DNA of 61,808 nt, from the NCBI GenBank assembly GCA_944326525.1, contig CALVEG010000009.1:1-61808 (forward strand). Direction: 5' to 3'. Positions 16,327-25,659 of the stretch are shown here, piece after piece. The stretch comes from Candidatus Gastranaerophilales bacterium (GTDB lineage Bacteria > Cyanobacteriota > Vampirovibrionia > Gastranaerophilales > Gastranaerophilaceae). How positions within the stretch are numbered: the stretch's first letter is position 1; each line of letters begins with the position of its first letter. A model generated the notes under the pieces. The model searched no databases. It was not told where the DNA came from and was given only the letters and a program-made list of their open reading frames with translations. Made by a program: the position numbers and the translations under genes.

Positions 16327-19302
16327 ATGACTGATAAAAAGACTTTTGATATAGATTTTTCATTTAAAAAGAATAATGTTGATGAATTGTTTTTTAATTT
16401 GTCGGAAAACCCCGACGGATTTAAAAATAAAGATTTTCGCTATACGTTAAGTCTTATTTATCAAACGATAGAAGACGAGTTTAAGGATGTATTTTTAAGC
16501 CCCTATACACCGGCGAGAAACACAAACTTCTTTCTTGTTAATGAGGGTAGCAAACTTTCTTTCTTTGTTACTCCGACAAACAATTTTGAATATTATCTAA
16601 AATCAAAAGGTTCATTGTTCAAATTCCGTTCACAAGTTATGGGCGATGAAGTCGGATATCCGATGAGTTTAGATTTGGTAATGGATTACTTTGGCGGATT
16701 TGGCGATGTTGTTGATTTGGATGCTGTTACACCAACGTTTATCTATATGAACAATTTGACCCATTTTGTGATGAAGCTTATTGAAAAACTTTATTTTATT
16801 CCAACGGTTAAAACTCGCGGTTCAATGTTCAGAATTGTTTATGAGCCTATAATTTCTAATCAACAGCTTGCAAGGTTTATCAATATATTTGAAGAAAATA
16901 TTCCTGAAAACCTTTTTATAAAAGGTGAGAAACCTAAAGATTTTGTAAGAGATTTTATATACAATTACATGAATTATGTAATTTACAAATTTTTAGGAAT
17001 AAAAGCATATAAGTTTAAAGATGTAAAATCCGGAACTTATATGATAAAAGACCTTGAACAGCGTTCTCAAATGAAGGGAATGGATATTGCTGAGAACTTC
17101 TCGCAGTGGTTTGATGAGCTTTACCTCGGAAAATATGACGTAATTCCATTTTTCAAGATTGATAAGATTGAAGGGGATGACGAATTATTCCGTCTTAAAG
17201 TTCATATTAAAAACCGCAAGACCGGTGAAAGTGTTCTTGTGGATGATTTATACACAAAAGACCAAATTTTTGGTGCAAATTCTTCCGATATTTCAAGAAT
17301 AGTTGAAAAGCAGTTAAACTATGCAATTAGATATATGCCGGAATTGGAGGAGTTGTTTGAGGATGAGTCCAAGCTTGCTCTTGATTTGAACTTGAACGAA
17401 GTATATAAGATCATTACTCAGACGGCATATTATCTTCAGAAAGCTCAAATCGAAGTTATATTGCCAAAAGAATTGGTAAATGTTGTAGTGCCGAGAGCCT
17501 CGATTAATGCGAAAGTTAAGGCATCACGTTCAAAAGATTTGGCTGATATTTTCAACAATACATCATCATCTAAAATTGCCTTAGACGACATTCTTGATTT
17601 TTCTTACGAGATTGCAATCGGAAACGAGAAAATATCTCTTGAAGAATTTAACAAGCTTGTAGAAAACAGTACAGGACTTGTAAAATACAAAAATAAATAT
17701 GTTCTTATAGATAAAGATGAAAGTAAAAAGATTTTTGAACAAATTGCAAAAGCAAATTTAAAATCTTTATCAAGAATGGAATTGATACACGCCTCAATGT
17801 CAGGTCAGTTGTACCAGTATGATTTTGATTATGATTCAGCATTTGCAAGAGTAATTCAAGATTTTACAAAGCCTGTAGATGTAACTCCTCCAGTAGAATT
17901 GAAGGGCGAATTAAGACCATACCAAATGACAGGTTTGAAATGGTTATGGACAAATGTTTCAAAAGGTTTCGGTGTTTGTATGGCTGATGATATGGGACTG
18001 GGTAAAACTATCCAGATTATAAGCCTTATTTTAAAGATGAAGGAAGAAAAGTCTCTGGATAAACCAGTTCTTGTAATTTGTCCGACTACCTTAATTGGTA
18101 ACTGGATGAAAGAATTACAGATGTTTGCGCCGTCATTGGATGCTGTAGTTTACCATGGTGCAGAGCGTAAGCTTGACGTAAAACATGATGTAATTTTGAC
18201 AACTTATGCAATAATGAGGATTGATGTAGAGGAGCTTAAGAAGCAGCAGTGGGGAATGATAATTGTTGATGAAGCTCAGAATATTAAAAATCCTGATACC
18301 GCCCAAACTCTAGCGATAAAGATGCTTAAATCAGATGTAAAAGTCGCAATGACTGGTACTCCAGTAGAAAACAGATTGACAGAACTTTGGAGTATATTTG
18401 ATTTTATAAACACCGGCTACTTGGGTTCGCTGAAAGATTTTCAAAAGAGTTATGCTATACCTATTGAGCGATTTAAAGAAAATTCACGTGCCGCGAAATT
18501 AAAGATGTCGATATCACCATTTGTATTAAGACGTCTTAAGACTGATAAAAATGTTATTACAGATTTGCCGGAAAAAATGGTTATCAACGATTACTGTTAT
18601 TTGTCAAAATCACAGGCAGTTCTTTACGAAAAGACTTTGAACGAAATGATGGAAAAGATAAGTGGATTTACCGGTATCAACAGACGTGGAAATATCTTCA
18701 AACTTATAACAGCGTTGAAGCAGATATGCAACCATCCTTTCCAGTTCTTAAAAGGCGGCGAGATGAGCAAAGAGCTTTCAGGCAAAATGGACAAATGTAT
18801 TTCTACTGTTCAGAGTATTTTGGATAATAATGAAAAAACTCTTATCTTTACTCAGTATAAAGAAATGGGCGATATTTTGTGTAAGGTTATTTCAGAAGAA
18901 TGTAACACAGAACCTTTGTTCTTCCACGGTTCATTAACTGTTCCTCAGCGTGAAGAATTAATTGATAAATTCCAAAACGATGAAGATACTAAAGTTATGA
19001 TACTTTCACTTAAAGCAGGCGGTACAGGTTTGAACCTTACAAGTGCAACAAACGTAATCCATTATGATTTATGGTGGAATCCGGCGGTAGAAGATCAGGC
19101 AACAGATAGAACATACCGTATCGGTCAGGATAAGAACGTAATGGTTCACAGAATGATTACACTCGGAACTTTTGAAGAAAAAATTGACGAAATGCTTAAA
19201 TCTAAAAAAGAACTGGCAGACTTGGCTGTTTACGAAGGTGAAAAGATTATTACAGAACTTTCAGATGAGGAAATTTATCAAATCTTTACACTTTCTGCAT
19301 AA
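16327..19302 (+). CDS. SNF2/Rad54-family helicase (HepA-like)
   Basis: A 991-residue Swi2/Snf2-type DNA translocase. The first ~500 residues are lineage-specific with no clear motif. The ATPase starts at about 535 (LRPYQMTGLKWLW, motif Q-like), then Walker A DDMGLGKT near 552-559, ICPTTL, the DEAQ box (IVDEAQNIKN) near 645, MTGTPVENRL, and RecA domain 2 with FTQYKEMGDIL, FHGSLTVPQRE, LSLKAGGTGLNLT and DQATDRTYRIGQ. Such proteins remodel protein-DNA complexes or help stalled RNA polymerase; no nuclease or methylase domain is attached and no defence genes are adjacent, so a housekeeping chromosomal role is more likely than phage defence. Confidence 0.92.
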   Translation: MTDKKTFDIDFSFKKNNVDELFFNLSENPDGFKNKDFRYTLSLIYQTIEDEFKDVFLSPYTPARNTNFFLVNEGSKLSFFVTPTNNFEYYLKSKGSLFKFRSQVMGDEVGYPMSLDLVMDYFGGFGDVVDLDAVTPTFIYMNNLTHFVMKLIEKLYFIPTVKTRGSMFRIVYEPIISNQQLARFINIFEENIPENLFIKGEKPKDFVRDFIYNYMNYVIYKFLGIKAYKFKDVKSGTYMIKDLEQRSQMKGMDIAENFSQWFDELYLGKYDVIPFFKIDKIEGDDELFRLKVHIKNRKTGESVLVDDLYTKDQIFGANSSDISRIVEKQLNYAIRYMPELEELFEDESKLALDLNLNEVYKIITQTAYYLQKAQIEVILPKELVNVVVPRASINAKVKASRSKDLADIFNNTSSSKIALDDILDFSYEIAIGNEKISLEEFNKLVENSTGLVKYKNKYVLIDKDESKKIFEQIAKANLKSLSRMELIHASMSGQLYQYDFDYDSAFARVIQDFTKPVDVTPPVELKGELRPYQMTGLKWLWTNVSKGFGVCMADDMGLGKTIQIISLILKMKEEKSLDKPVLVICPTTLIGNWMKELQMFAPSLDAVVYHGAERKLDVKHDVILTTYAIMRIDVEELKKQQWGMIIVDEAQNIKNPDTAQTLAIKMLKSDVKVAMTGTPVENRLTELWSIFDFINTGYLGSLKDFQKSYAIPIERFKENSRAAKLKMSISPFVLRRLKTDKNVITDLPEKMVINDYCYLSKSQAVLYEKTLNEMMEKISGFTGINRRGNIFKLITALKQICNHPFQFLKGGEMSKELSGKMDKCISTVQSILDNNEKTLIFTQYKEMGDILCKVISEECNTEPLFFHGSLTVPQREELIDKFQNDEDTKVMILSLKAGGTGLNLTSATNVIHYDLWWNPAVEDQATDRTYRIGQDKNVMVHRMITLGTFEEKIDEMLKSKKELADLAVYEGEKIITELSDEEIYQIFTLSA

Positions 19303-19352
19303 TTTTGTGTTATAAAGATAATGTAGTAGATTACTTTTACAAGGAAAAAATA

Positions 19353-19814
19353 ATGGAAATACATTCAACCCCAAAGTACAATACCGGTGTGGCTTTTAAC
19401 GGTAATTGGCTTAAATCATTGTGTAAATCGGTTTCAAAGCGGTTTGAACCGGAACCGATTTTAACAGAAAAAAGCCGAAATTATATTGATAAAATTGAAG
19501 AAATGGCTCTAGGAAAATACGACAGAATTTCACGGGAGCCGGTTGTTTTAAGTGTTAAAAACGGAGATAAAGAGTTTTCGTTTCAATATAACAATTCAGT
19601 ATGGCACAGAATTCATGTAAGCAAAAAAGGTCAGGAATTATTTGATTTTGAGATTATGCACGTAAAAAAAGATAAAGAATACGCTTTTTATTCAACAGGT
19701 GGATATCCTTGCAAGATTACAGATGAAAGATTTATAAAAAAATATAATGATATTTTAGAAGATTGGCTTCCAAGGCTTATAAAAAGGATTGAAAAGCTTG
19801 ATAAAAGACAGTAA
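19353..19814 (+). CDS. Hypothetical protein with N-terminal F-x-G signature
   Basis: A 153-residue protein of unknown function. It begins MEIHSTPKYNTGVAFNGNW: M-x-I at the start and FNG at 15-17, the short N-terminal signature shared with six other proteins in this window. The rest is charged, with a beta-rich middle (SVKNGDKEFSFQYN) and a basic C-terminal helix (WLPRLIKRIEKL). No signal peptide or membrane segment. ATG 19353 is chosen because AAGGA is placed correctly before it, whereas the longer in-frame TTG/ATG options lie directly against the helicase stop. Confidence 0.7.
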   Translation: MEIHSTPKYNTGVAFNGNWLKSLCKSVSKRFEPEPILTEKSRNYIDKIEEMALGKYDRISREPVVLSVKNGDKEFSFQYNNSVWHRIHVSKKGQELFDFEIMHVKKDKEYAFYSTGGYPCKITDERFIKKYNDILEDWLPRLIKRIEKLDKRQ

Positions 19815-19848
19815 ATTACTTTTTGTTTGACTAAAAGGTAGTGGCATC

Positions 19849-19877
19849 TTGAAATTTATTTTTATTTGGTGTATAAT
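19849..19877 (+). promoter_or_regulatory. Near-consensus sigma70 promoter for rpsU
   Basis: TTGAAA (19849-19854), exactly 17 bases, then TATAAT (19872-19877). This is the strongest promoter match in the window, as expected for a ribosomal protein gene, and gives a leader of about 40 bases. Confidence 0.85.
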
Positions 19878-19923
19878 CACTCATATAATGTACAAAAAGA
19901 CCATAAAGGTGGTGAAAACATAA

Positions 19924-20097
19924 ATGGCAGAAGTTAAAGTCGGCGAAAACGAAAGTATTGAAAGCGCACTTAGACGTTTCAAGAAAAAAATACAAAAAGC
20001 TGGTATCCTTTCAGAAGTTAAAAAACGTGAAAGATATGAAAAACCAAGCGTAAAAAGAAAACGCAAATCAGAAGCTGCTCGTAAACGTAAAGTTTAA
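19924..20097 (+). CDS. rpsU: 30S ribosomal protein S21
   Basis: A 57-residue S21 that reads [19 protein letters not shown] and continues with [23 protein letters not shown] and a Lys/Arg-rich tail ([14 protein letters not shown]). S21 binds near the 3' end of 16S rRNA and helps messages with Shine-Dalgarno sequences initiate. GGTGGTG precedes the ATG and a near-consensus promoter lies upstream. Here it stands alone, not in the rpsU-dnaG-rpoD operon known from enterobacteria. Confidence 0.95.
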   Translation: MAEVKVGENESIESALRRFKKKIQKAGILSEVKKRERYEKPSVKRKRKSEAARKRKV

Positions 20098-20117
20098 TGA
20101 GAAGTTTGAATAAATTT

Positions 20118-20149
20118 AAGAAGGAGGAATTTAACGATTCCTCCTTCTT
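20118..20149 (+). terminator. Perfect 13-bp hairpin after rpsU
   Basis: AAGAAGGAGGAAT (20118-20130) and ATTCCTCCTTCTT (20137-20149) form a perfect 13-bp stem over a 6-base loop, 20 bases after the rpsU stop. It has no U tract directly after it, so it may be an mRNA-stabilising 3' structure or a weak terminator. Its arms equal a Shine-Dalgarno and anti-Shine-Dalgarno sequence. Confidence 0.55.
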
Positions 20150-20173
20150 GAAAATTAACTAAATTTTTACTAC

Positions 20174-20204
20174 AAAAAAGGCAAACTTTAATGAGTTTGC
20201 CTTT
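20174..20204 (-). terminator. Terminator of the DUF2229 gene (probably bidirectional)
   Basis: AAGGCAAACT (20178-20187) pairs with AGTTTGCCTT (20194-20203), a perfect 10-bp stem. The six As on the left give a U-run in the minus-strand transcript, 24 bases beyond the stop at 20228. A weaker T-rich side may also stop rpsU transcripts. Confidence 0.75.
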
Positions 20205-20227
20205 AGTTTAGTGTATAAAATTTCAAA

Positions 20228-21304
20228 TTATTTAGTTTCTATGAAATTGGTATTAGGAATATAATTTCTTGCTGTGTCATCAATTTCAATGTCATTGATA
20301 ATTTTAGCTCGTTTTTTGCGGAAAAGCATATCCACGAAAGCTTCAAGTCTTGTAATAAATCCTGCTTCTCCTGTTTGCTCGTCAATCGTAAGGTGAAGAA
20401 GCGGTTTTCCGAAATGTTTAGCTCTTCGTTGAATTCTTTCAACCATCAATGAATCAGGTCCGCATCCAAATGCCGTAAGAGTAATTATACCGTCGATACG
20501 ATTATCTTTAAGATAATGACCTGCAGTTCCTGTCATTTCGTATTCATTAGCCCAGTATCTTTCATTACCGAGAGTATTTATGCCCTCGTCCATTTGTTCG
20601 TTTGAAAGCTGGAGTGATGAAACAACTTTAACGTCCATTTTTTCAAGTTTTTCGATAATTTTCATTGAAGTTCTTTCATCATAGATGTTGTATCCGTGAG
20701 AAACAAGAGCAACAGAAATCGGATATTCTTTTGTCTGATTTTCAATGAAAATCTTGCCTTGAAGTGCATAGTTCATCGCTTTTTTATAGCTCATACCTGA
20801 TTTTGTCATAATAAAGAAATTGTTGTAGCATCTCCATCCTGCTTTAGAAGCTCTTTTAATTATATTCTCATCTGTAATATCAAAATAAGCTGCAATTTCT
20901 TTTAAGAAGTCATAAAGCCCATGGTTTTTGGAAGATTTGTCAAGAGTAGCTTCAACCATAGTAAAATCTTTTTTTATAACGTTTCTAACTAAATCTGGTA
21001 ATCCTCTAATTTTAGAGCAGTTATATATTTTGTTAGCAACGGATTGGATAGAGGGAACAAAAATTTTATCAACCCCTTTATCCAAAAGGTTCAATATATG
21101 TCCGATATAAACTTTAATCGGAAGACAAGTTTCAGTAACGACAAGAGCAGAACCTCTTGACATAGTTTGCTTAGTTGTAATATCTGACAATACTATTTTA
21201 ATACCCAAGTCAGTAAAGAATCCGAAATAAAACGGATAATTATTGTAAAATGACATTGCACGGGGTATGCCGATAACTTTTTCGCTAGCTTGTATATTTT
21301 CCAC
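20228..21304 (-). CDS. DUF2229 / acyl-CoA dehydratase activase-related Fe-S protein
   Basis: A 358-residue protein of the CoA-protein-activase-related family (DUF2229, COG3580/3581 type). Hallmarks are the N-terminal VIGIPRAMSFYNNYPF, TETCLPIKVYIGH, FVPSIQSV followed by NCSKIRGLPD, and near the C terminus TAFGCGPDS with LTIDEQTGEAGFITRLEAF. The conserved cysteines (ETCLP, NCSK, FGCGP) probably hold a [4Fe-4S] cluster. Relatives are linked to ATP-dependent activation of 2-hydroxyacyl-CoA dehydratases, but the ATPase half is not encoded here and no dehydratase genes are adjacent. Start is GTG with GGGAGA 5 bases upstream. Monocistronic. Confidence 0.8.
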   Translation of the reverse strand: MENIQASEKVIGIPRAMSFYNNYPFYFGFFTDLGIKIVLSDITTKQTMSRGSALVVTETCLPIKVYIGHILNLLDKGVDKIFVPSIQSVANKIYNCSKIRGLPDLVRNVIKKDFTMVEATLDKSSKNHGLYDFLKEIAAYFDITDENIIKRASKAGWRCYNNFFIMTKSGMSYKKAMNYALQGKIFIENQTKEYPISVALVSHGYNIYDERTSMKIIEKLEKMDVKVVSSLQLSNEQMDEGINTLGNERYWANEYEMTGTAGHYLKDNRIDGIITLTAFGCGPDSLMVERIQRRAKHFGKPLLHLTIDEQTGEAGFITRLEAFVDMLFRKKRAKIINDIEIDDTARNYIPNTNFIETK

Positions 21305-21452
21305 GATGTTCTCCCAATTGGTTGTAAAATAAATTTCTACTACCTTGATAATACTTCAAACAGAAATAAAAAGCCAGCTTTTTTATTAAAATTTAATAAT
21401 TATTTTCAAACCCTGCTTTTTATAGTAGAATCAAAGAAAAGAGGAAAAAGAA

Positions 21453-22199
21453 TTGCCGCATTTTTTTATAAATTCCACTTCCGTTGCAGACGGGCAAGTT
21501 AAAATTACAGACGCAGAAAATTATAAGCATATAGCAAAATCACTTCGTTCAAGAGTGGGCGAATCTCTTTTGCTGATAGATGAAAACAGGGTGCAATATG
21601 AAACGATAATAAAAAATATTTCATCAAAAGAAATAATTTGTGAAATAAATCAGTCTTATATGTCGCAAAGAGATTTGGAGTTTAATCTGTTTTTGGTGCA
21701 AAGTCCGCTGAGAAGTGATGCACAGAATTTTGTTGTAGAAAAAGCGACGGAACTTGGTGTAAGAGCAATTTATCCTATAGTGACAGACAATTGTGCTTTA
21801 AATCGTCAGACTGTTGAAAAGAAAATTGACAGGTGGAACCGGATTATGTATGAATCTTCAAAACAGTGTGAAAGAGCTGTAATCCCTAATTGTACGGATG
21901 TTTCAAGTCTTGAGAATATTATAAAAAATAATAAAAACGACAAAGTTATAGCTTTTTGTGAAAGAAGGGCATCCAAAACAATACGAGATTATTTTAATGA
22001 AACACCTGTTAAAAAGGGTGAAAATCTTTATGTGATAATAGGTCCTGAGGGCGGTTTTTCAGAAAGAGAATTTGCGTTAATGGAGGAAAATACTATTCCG
22101 ATGCTTACTTTGGGCGATTTAATATTGAGAGCGGAAACAGCGGTTACTGTTGCGTTAGGGAATTTAATTTATGAATATGAAAATTTTGGAAAAAATTAA
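21453..22199 (+). CDS. rsmE: RsmE, 16S rRNA m3U1498 methyltransferase
   Basis: A SPOUT-class methyltransferase (248 residues) that methylates U1498 of 16S rRNA. It starts MPHFFIN with an N-terminal PUA-like domain (HIAKSLRSRVGESLLLID), then VEKATELGVRAIYPIVTD, RWNRIMYESSKQCERAVIP, the SAM-knot signatures VIIGPEGGFSEREF and LGDLILRAETAVTVAL. Start is TTG with AGAGGA upstream. It overlaps the cca gene by 29 bases, indicating an rRNA/tRNA maturation operon. Confidence 0.95.
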   Translation: MPHFFINSTSVADGQVKITDAENYKHIAKSLRSRVGESLLLIDENRVQYETIIKNISSKEIICEINQSYMSQRDLEFNLFLVQSPLRSDAQNFVVEKATELGVRAIYPIVTDNCALNRQTVEKKIDRWNRIMYESSKQCERAVIPNCTDVSSLENIIKNNKNDKVIAFCERRASKTIRDYFNETPVKKGENLYVIIGPEGGFSEREFALMEENTIPMLTLGDLILRAETAVTVALGNLIYEYENFGKN

Positions 22200-23574
22200 A
22201 TCAGATGAAATTTTGACTAAGATTTCAGAAAATTTTGATGCTGAAATTTATCTGGTCGGCGGGGCAGTCAGAGATTTTTTGTGCGGAAAAGAAACAAATG
22301 ACAGAGATCTTGTTGTAGTAAATCAAGATACAAGGGATTTTGCGTTAAAGCTTGCGGAATTTTTTGACGGAGTTTTTGTTCCGTTGGATGAAGAAAATAA
22401 AATTTATCGAGTAGTTTTGAAAGATAAGATTAACTATATTGATATTACAGAACCGGTTGGAGTATCAATTGAGAAAGATTTGGAAAGGCGGGATTTAACT
22501 ATAAACGCTCTTGCTATAAATTTGCAAAAAGGTGAAATTATTGATAAAACAGGCGGTTTAAAAGATCTTGAGAATGGAATTATTCGTTCAATTTCCGAGA
22601 AAAATTTTGAAGATGATCCTTTAAGGCTTTTAAGGGTTTACCGTTTTGAAGCGCAAACAGGTTTTAAGATTGATGAAAACACCCTTGGTCAGATAAAAAA
22701 ACATCTTGATTTAATTTCAAAGCCGGCTGTTGAAAGAATAAATTATGAAATTATGCATCTTTTTAGAGGCGAATTTGCGCATATTGCCTTAAAAGATATG
22801 GATGAAGCAGGACTTTTAGAGAAAATTTTTCCGATAGTGAAAGAGTTAAAGCAGGTTCCGCCCAATACTCATCATCATTTAAGGTTGTTAGAACACTCTA
22901 TAGAAACAGTGAGAAATATAAATGAAATCTATAAAACATTACCTGAAGAAATTAAAGAACATCTTGATAAAGTAGATTTTGGCGGATATTCAAGGCTTGC
23001 TCACTTGAAGTTTGCTGGTTTTTTGCATGATATCGGGAAGTTTTCGACTTGGACAATCGAAGAAGATACAGGACGTCACAGGTTTATAAAACATGATGAT
23101 GTAGGTTCAAAGCTTGTTGTCGGAATTCTGAAAAAAATGGCTTTTTCTAACAAGCAGATTGATTATATTTCAACAATGATTAAAAACCACATTTATCCTG
23201 CATCGCTTATGACTTCTCCAGAGGTTAACGAAAAAGCAATGATGAGATATGTAAGAAAAATGGAAGAAAATGCACTTGATGAAATAGTTCTTTCAAAAGC
23301 CGATCGTTTATCAGCAAGAGGCCCTGCAATTACAGATGAAATGGTAGAAGATAATATAAATTCGCTTACAAAACTGCAAAATTTTTATTTGAGCATAAAA
23401 GATACACTTGAACCTCTCCCGAAACTTCTTGATGGTAATGAGGTTATGAAAATTCTGAATATCAAACCGTCGCCAAAGCTTGGTGAAATTATGGATGCCC
23501 TTCACGAAGCACAGATTAGCGGCGATGTTGTTACTAAAGAGCATGCTGTTGAATTTGTAAAAAGCTTTATGTAA
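22171..23574 (+). CDS. cca: tRNA nucleotidyltransferase (CCA-adding / poly(A) polymerase family) with HD domain
   Basis: A 467-residue class II nucleotidyltransferase. The catalytic head has LVGGAVRDFLCGKETNDRDLVV (GG and two Asp for Mg), then ERRDLTINALAI and DPLRLLRVYRFEAQTGF; RNA-binding helices follow. The C-terminal HD domain (THHHLRLLEHS, FLHDIGK, and a later MIKNHIYP) suggests added phosphatase or phosphodiesterase activity as in E. coli CCA-adding enzyme. It cannot be told from sequence whether it adds the whole CCA, only A or CC, or poly(A). The start overlaps rsmE by 29 bases. Confidence 0.93.
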   Translation: MNMKILEKIKSDEILTKISENFDAEIYLVGGAVRDFLCGKETNDRDLVVVNQDTRDFALKLAEFFDGVFVPLDEENKIYRVVLKDKINYIDITEPVGVSIEKDLERRDLTINALAINLQKGEIIDKTGGLKDLENGIIRSISEKNFEDDPLRLLRVYRFEAQTGFKIDENTLGQIKKHLDLISKPAVERINYEIMHLFRGEFAHIALKDMDEAGLLEKIFPIVKELKQVPPNTHHHLRLLEHSIETVRNINEIYKTLPEEIKEHLDKVDFGGYSRLAHLKFAGFLHDIGKFSTWTIEEDTGRHRFIKHDDVGSKLVVGILKKMAFSNKQIDYISTMIKNHIYPASLMTSPEVNEKAMMRYVRKMEENALDEIVLSKADRLSARGPAITDEMVEDNINSLTKLQNFYLSIKDTLEPLPKLLDGNEVMKILNIKPSPKLGEIMDALHEAQISGDVVTKEHAVEFVKSFM

Positions 23575-23832
23575 TATATAAAAGGTATATAATACTAGGA
23601 AAATAAAGCGTATTCTTTACAATTTTTTACAATTAATTAAACAGTTAATTTTTGAGAAAATTATAAGATTTTTTTTTAATTTGTTGAATTTTGGCCTGAA
23701 AATATATAAAAATATTTAAAAAAATCTAATTTTAGAAAAAAATACAAAAAACATTCTTAATATCTCCTTAACATTAGGGGCAAAAAACGCAATTTTTAAA
23801 ATTCACGGCTTTTAATACTTCTGTGTAGTTGT

Positions 23833-23838
23833 TATAAT
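23833..23838 (+). promoter_or_regulatory. -10 box upstream of the membrane-protein pair
   Basis: TATAAT at 23833-23838 lies 32 bases before ATG 23871; no convincing -35 was found. The rest of 23575-23870 is AT-rich with long A and T runs, and nothing else is recognised in it. Confidence 0.4.
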
Positions 23839-23870
23839 ATGTGTTGTTAAAAAATAGACCAGACAATTTT

Positions 23871-25646
23871 ATGATTACTAAAGTAGATATAAATAGTGTA
23901 GATAAAAAAAATACCCCTGTGAGTATTAATAAAAAGCCGATGACGCAAACCCCGTCATTTAAAGGCGGATTTGTTGATTTGCTTGTAAAAGGTGTGCAAA
24001 AGTGTGAAGAGCACCCTATGCTTAACGTCACAGTGCTTGATTTATCAACAGCTATTGTGCCTCGTACTATTATTGAGACGACTGCAGGCTCAAATAAAAA
24101 GGATAAAGATGGAAATCCTATATTAGACGAAAACGGTCATAAAAAGCGTAAATTAAACTGGATAGGTGGGTTTGAAGCCTTAAGAAGAGAAGGTTCTGGT
24201 CTGATAATTAACTGTATATTGCCAAGTTTTGTTGTAATGGGTGCCGGAACATTGTTTAATTGGCCTGTAATGGGTAAGTTTGATAAAAATCTCATAAACA
24301 ACTGGGCAAACGGTGAAGCTTATGATAAGATAGCTAAGTTTTATACTCTTGGCAAGCATACAGAAAAAGATTTTAAAAACTTCTTTATGCGTTCAATTTT
24401 ATCGATGGAAGGTGTTGACGGCAAGAGTTACGAAAAAGGTGGAATGAAAGCATTTGCTGAACTTCTTGCTGATAATCCTGAAGAAATACGTGGACTTAGC
24501 AAAATTGATGATGTCGTTTCAAAAATCAGACTTAAATCTGATGCTGAAGAAGCCTTCAATATCTTAGCTAAGGCTGCAGAAAGTGGTGAATATAAAAATA
24601 CAAAACAAGCATACAAAAAGTTAGTAAACTTAACTCATATTTCAGAAAACATAAGATTTATGGGAGAAGAAGGATATCTTGGCAATAACTTATCAGCTTT
24701 TTGTAAAGATACGCCAAAAGTTTTATATGCAGCAAAATCTCGTGGGGTTCAATCAGCAGAAGATTTGACAAAATATTTTAAGCAGGCAAAACGCCTTGTA
24801 AACTGGAAAAGTATTGGTGGTTTGAGCTTAATAATACCGTTGGCAATTTCTGCTCAACCAATAAACAGATGGATTACGCACAAAATTTCTGGTCGTAAAG
24901 GTGCTCCTATATACAATGATTACGATGAAAATAAAGTTTATAAAGAACCTACAAAAGAAGAAAAAACACAATTATTAAAACAAAAAATTATTTCAATAGC
25001 ATCCATGTTAGGAGTTTGCGGGTTATCTATGATTATGGATAAGCCAAGTTTAAAATCTTTATTCCAATTCAAAGGTTTATTCCCAACAATGGATCAGGCA
25101 AGAATCATTTCAACTGCAACTTTTGCAAGTCGTATGGGCGCAGCGGAAGACAGAAATGAACTTAAGGAATCTACAATAAGAGATATTGCGACATTCTCAA
25201 GCTTCTACTTCTTAGGTGATTATGCCGCAAAAGGAATTGCATCTCTAATTGAATATAAAAATAAAGGTAAAGTTACATTAATAAACAGGCTCAAGAAAAC
25301 AGACAAGGATGCAAATGCATTCCAAAAATTCTGGAATTGGGCAAAACATACATCTTTGAAATCAACAGATGAATTGCCAACCTTACATGACAAGAGATTA
25401 AGAACAATTTGTCAAATTGGTAATATAGCATTCTCACTTATATCATTAGGTTTGTTTATTCCATTGTATACAAGAACTCAGGCACAAAAGAATAAAGTAA
25501 AACAAGATCTTGCGATGACAAATGCTTCCACAACGAACGCAACTTCCGGCGGCGCCGGTAGTTCGGCTGCCTCATCCTCATCGGATTATAATTCGACAGG
25601 AGCCGCAGCCGTTAATACTTCGTTTAAAGCATTTATGAATTCGTAA
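23871..25646 (+). CDS. Lineage-specific membrane protein, tandem paralog 1
   Basis: About 591 residues, unknown function. It starts MITKVDINSV and has the F-x-G signature at 30-32 (PSFKGG). After it come VPRTIIETT, RREGSGLIINCILPSFVVMGAG (membrane segment), an acidic helical middle, then LSLIIPLAISAQPINRW (membrane), FQFKGLFPTMDQARIISTATFASRM, ELKESTIRD and FYFLGDYAAKGIAS. A last hydrophobic helix (IAFSLISLGLFIPLY) and a Ser/Ala/Thr-rich tail ending SFKAFMNS complete it. These blocks align with the next gene, so the two are tandem paralogs. ATG 23871 was chosen over GTG 23841; neither has a good Shine-Dalgarno. Confidence 0.75.
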   Translation: MITKVDINSVDKKNTPVSINKKPMTQTPSFKGGFVDLLVKGVQKCEEHPMLNVTVLDLSTAIVPRTIIETTAGSNKKDKDGNPILDENGHKKRKLNWIGGFEALRREGSGLIINCILPSFVVMGAGTLFNWPVMGKFDKNLINNWANGEAYDKIAKFYTLGKHTEKDFKNFFMRSILSMEGVDGKSYEKGGMKAFAELLADNPEEIRGLSKIDDVVSKIRLKSDAEEAFNILAKAAESGEYKNTKQAYKKLVNLTHISENIRFMGEEGYLGNNLSAFCKDTPKVLYAAKSRGVQSAEDLTKYFKQAKRLVNWKSIGGLSLIIPLAISAQPINRWITHKISGRKGAPIYNDYDENKVYKEPTKEEKTQLLKQKIISIASMLGVCGLSMIMDKPSLKSLFQFKGLFPTMDQARIISTATFASRMGAAEDRNELKESTIRDIATFSSFYFLGDYAAKGIASLIEYKNKGKVTLINRLKKTDKDANAFQKFWNWAKHTSLKSTDELPTLHDKRLRTICQIGNIAFSLISLGLFIPLYTRTQAQKNKVKQDLAMTNASTTNATSGGAGSSAASSSSDYNSTGAAAVNTSFKAFMNS

Positions 25647-25659
25647 GGAGAAAAAGAAA

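Noticed and set aside
16327..19302. Phage-defence role for the SNF2 helicase
   Set aside because: No methylase, nuclease or other defence genes are near; its neighbours are gpmI and rpsU.
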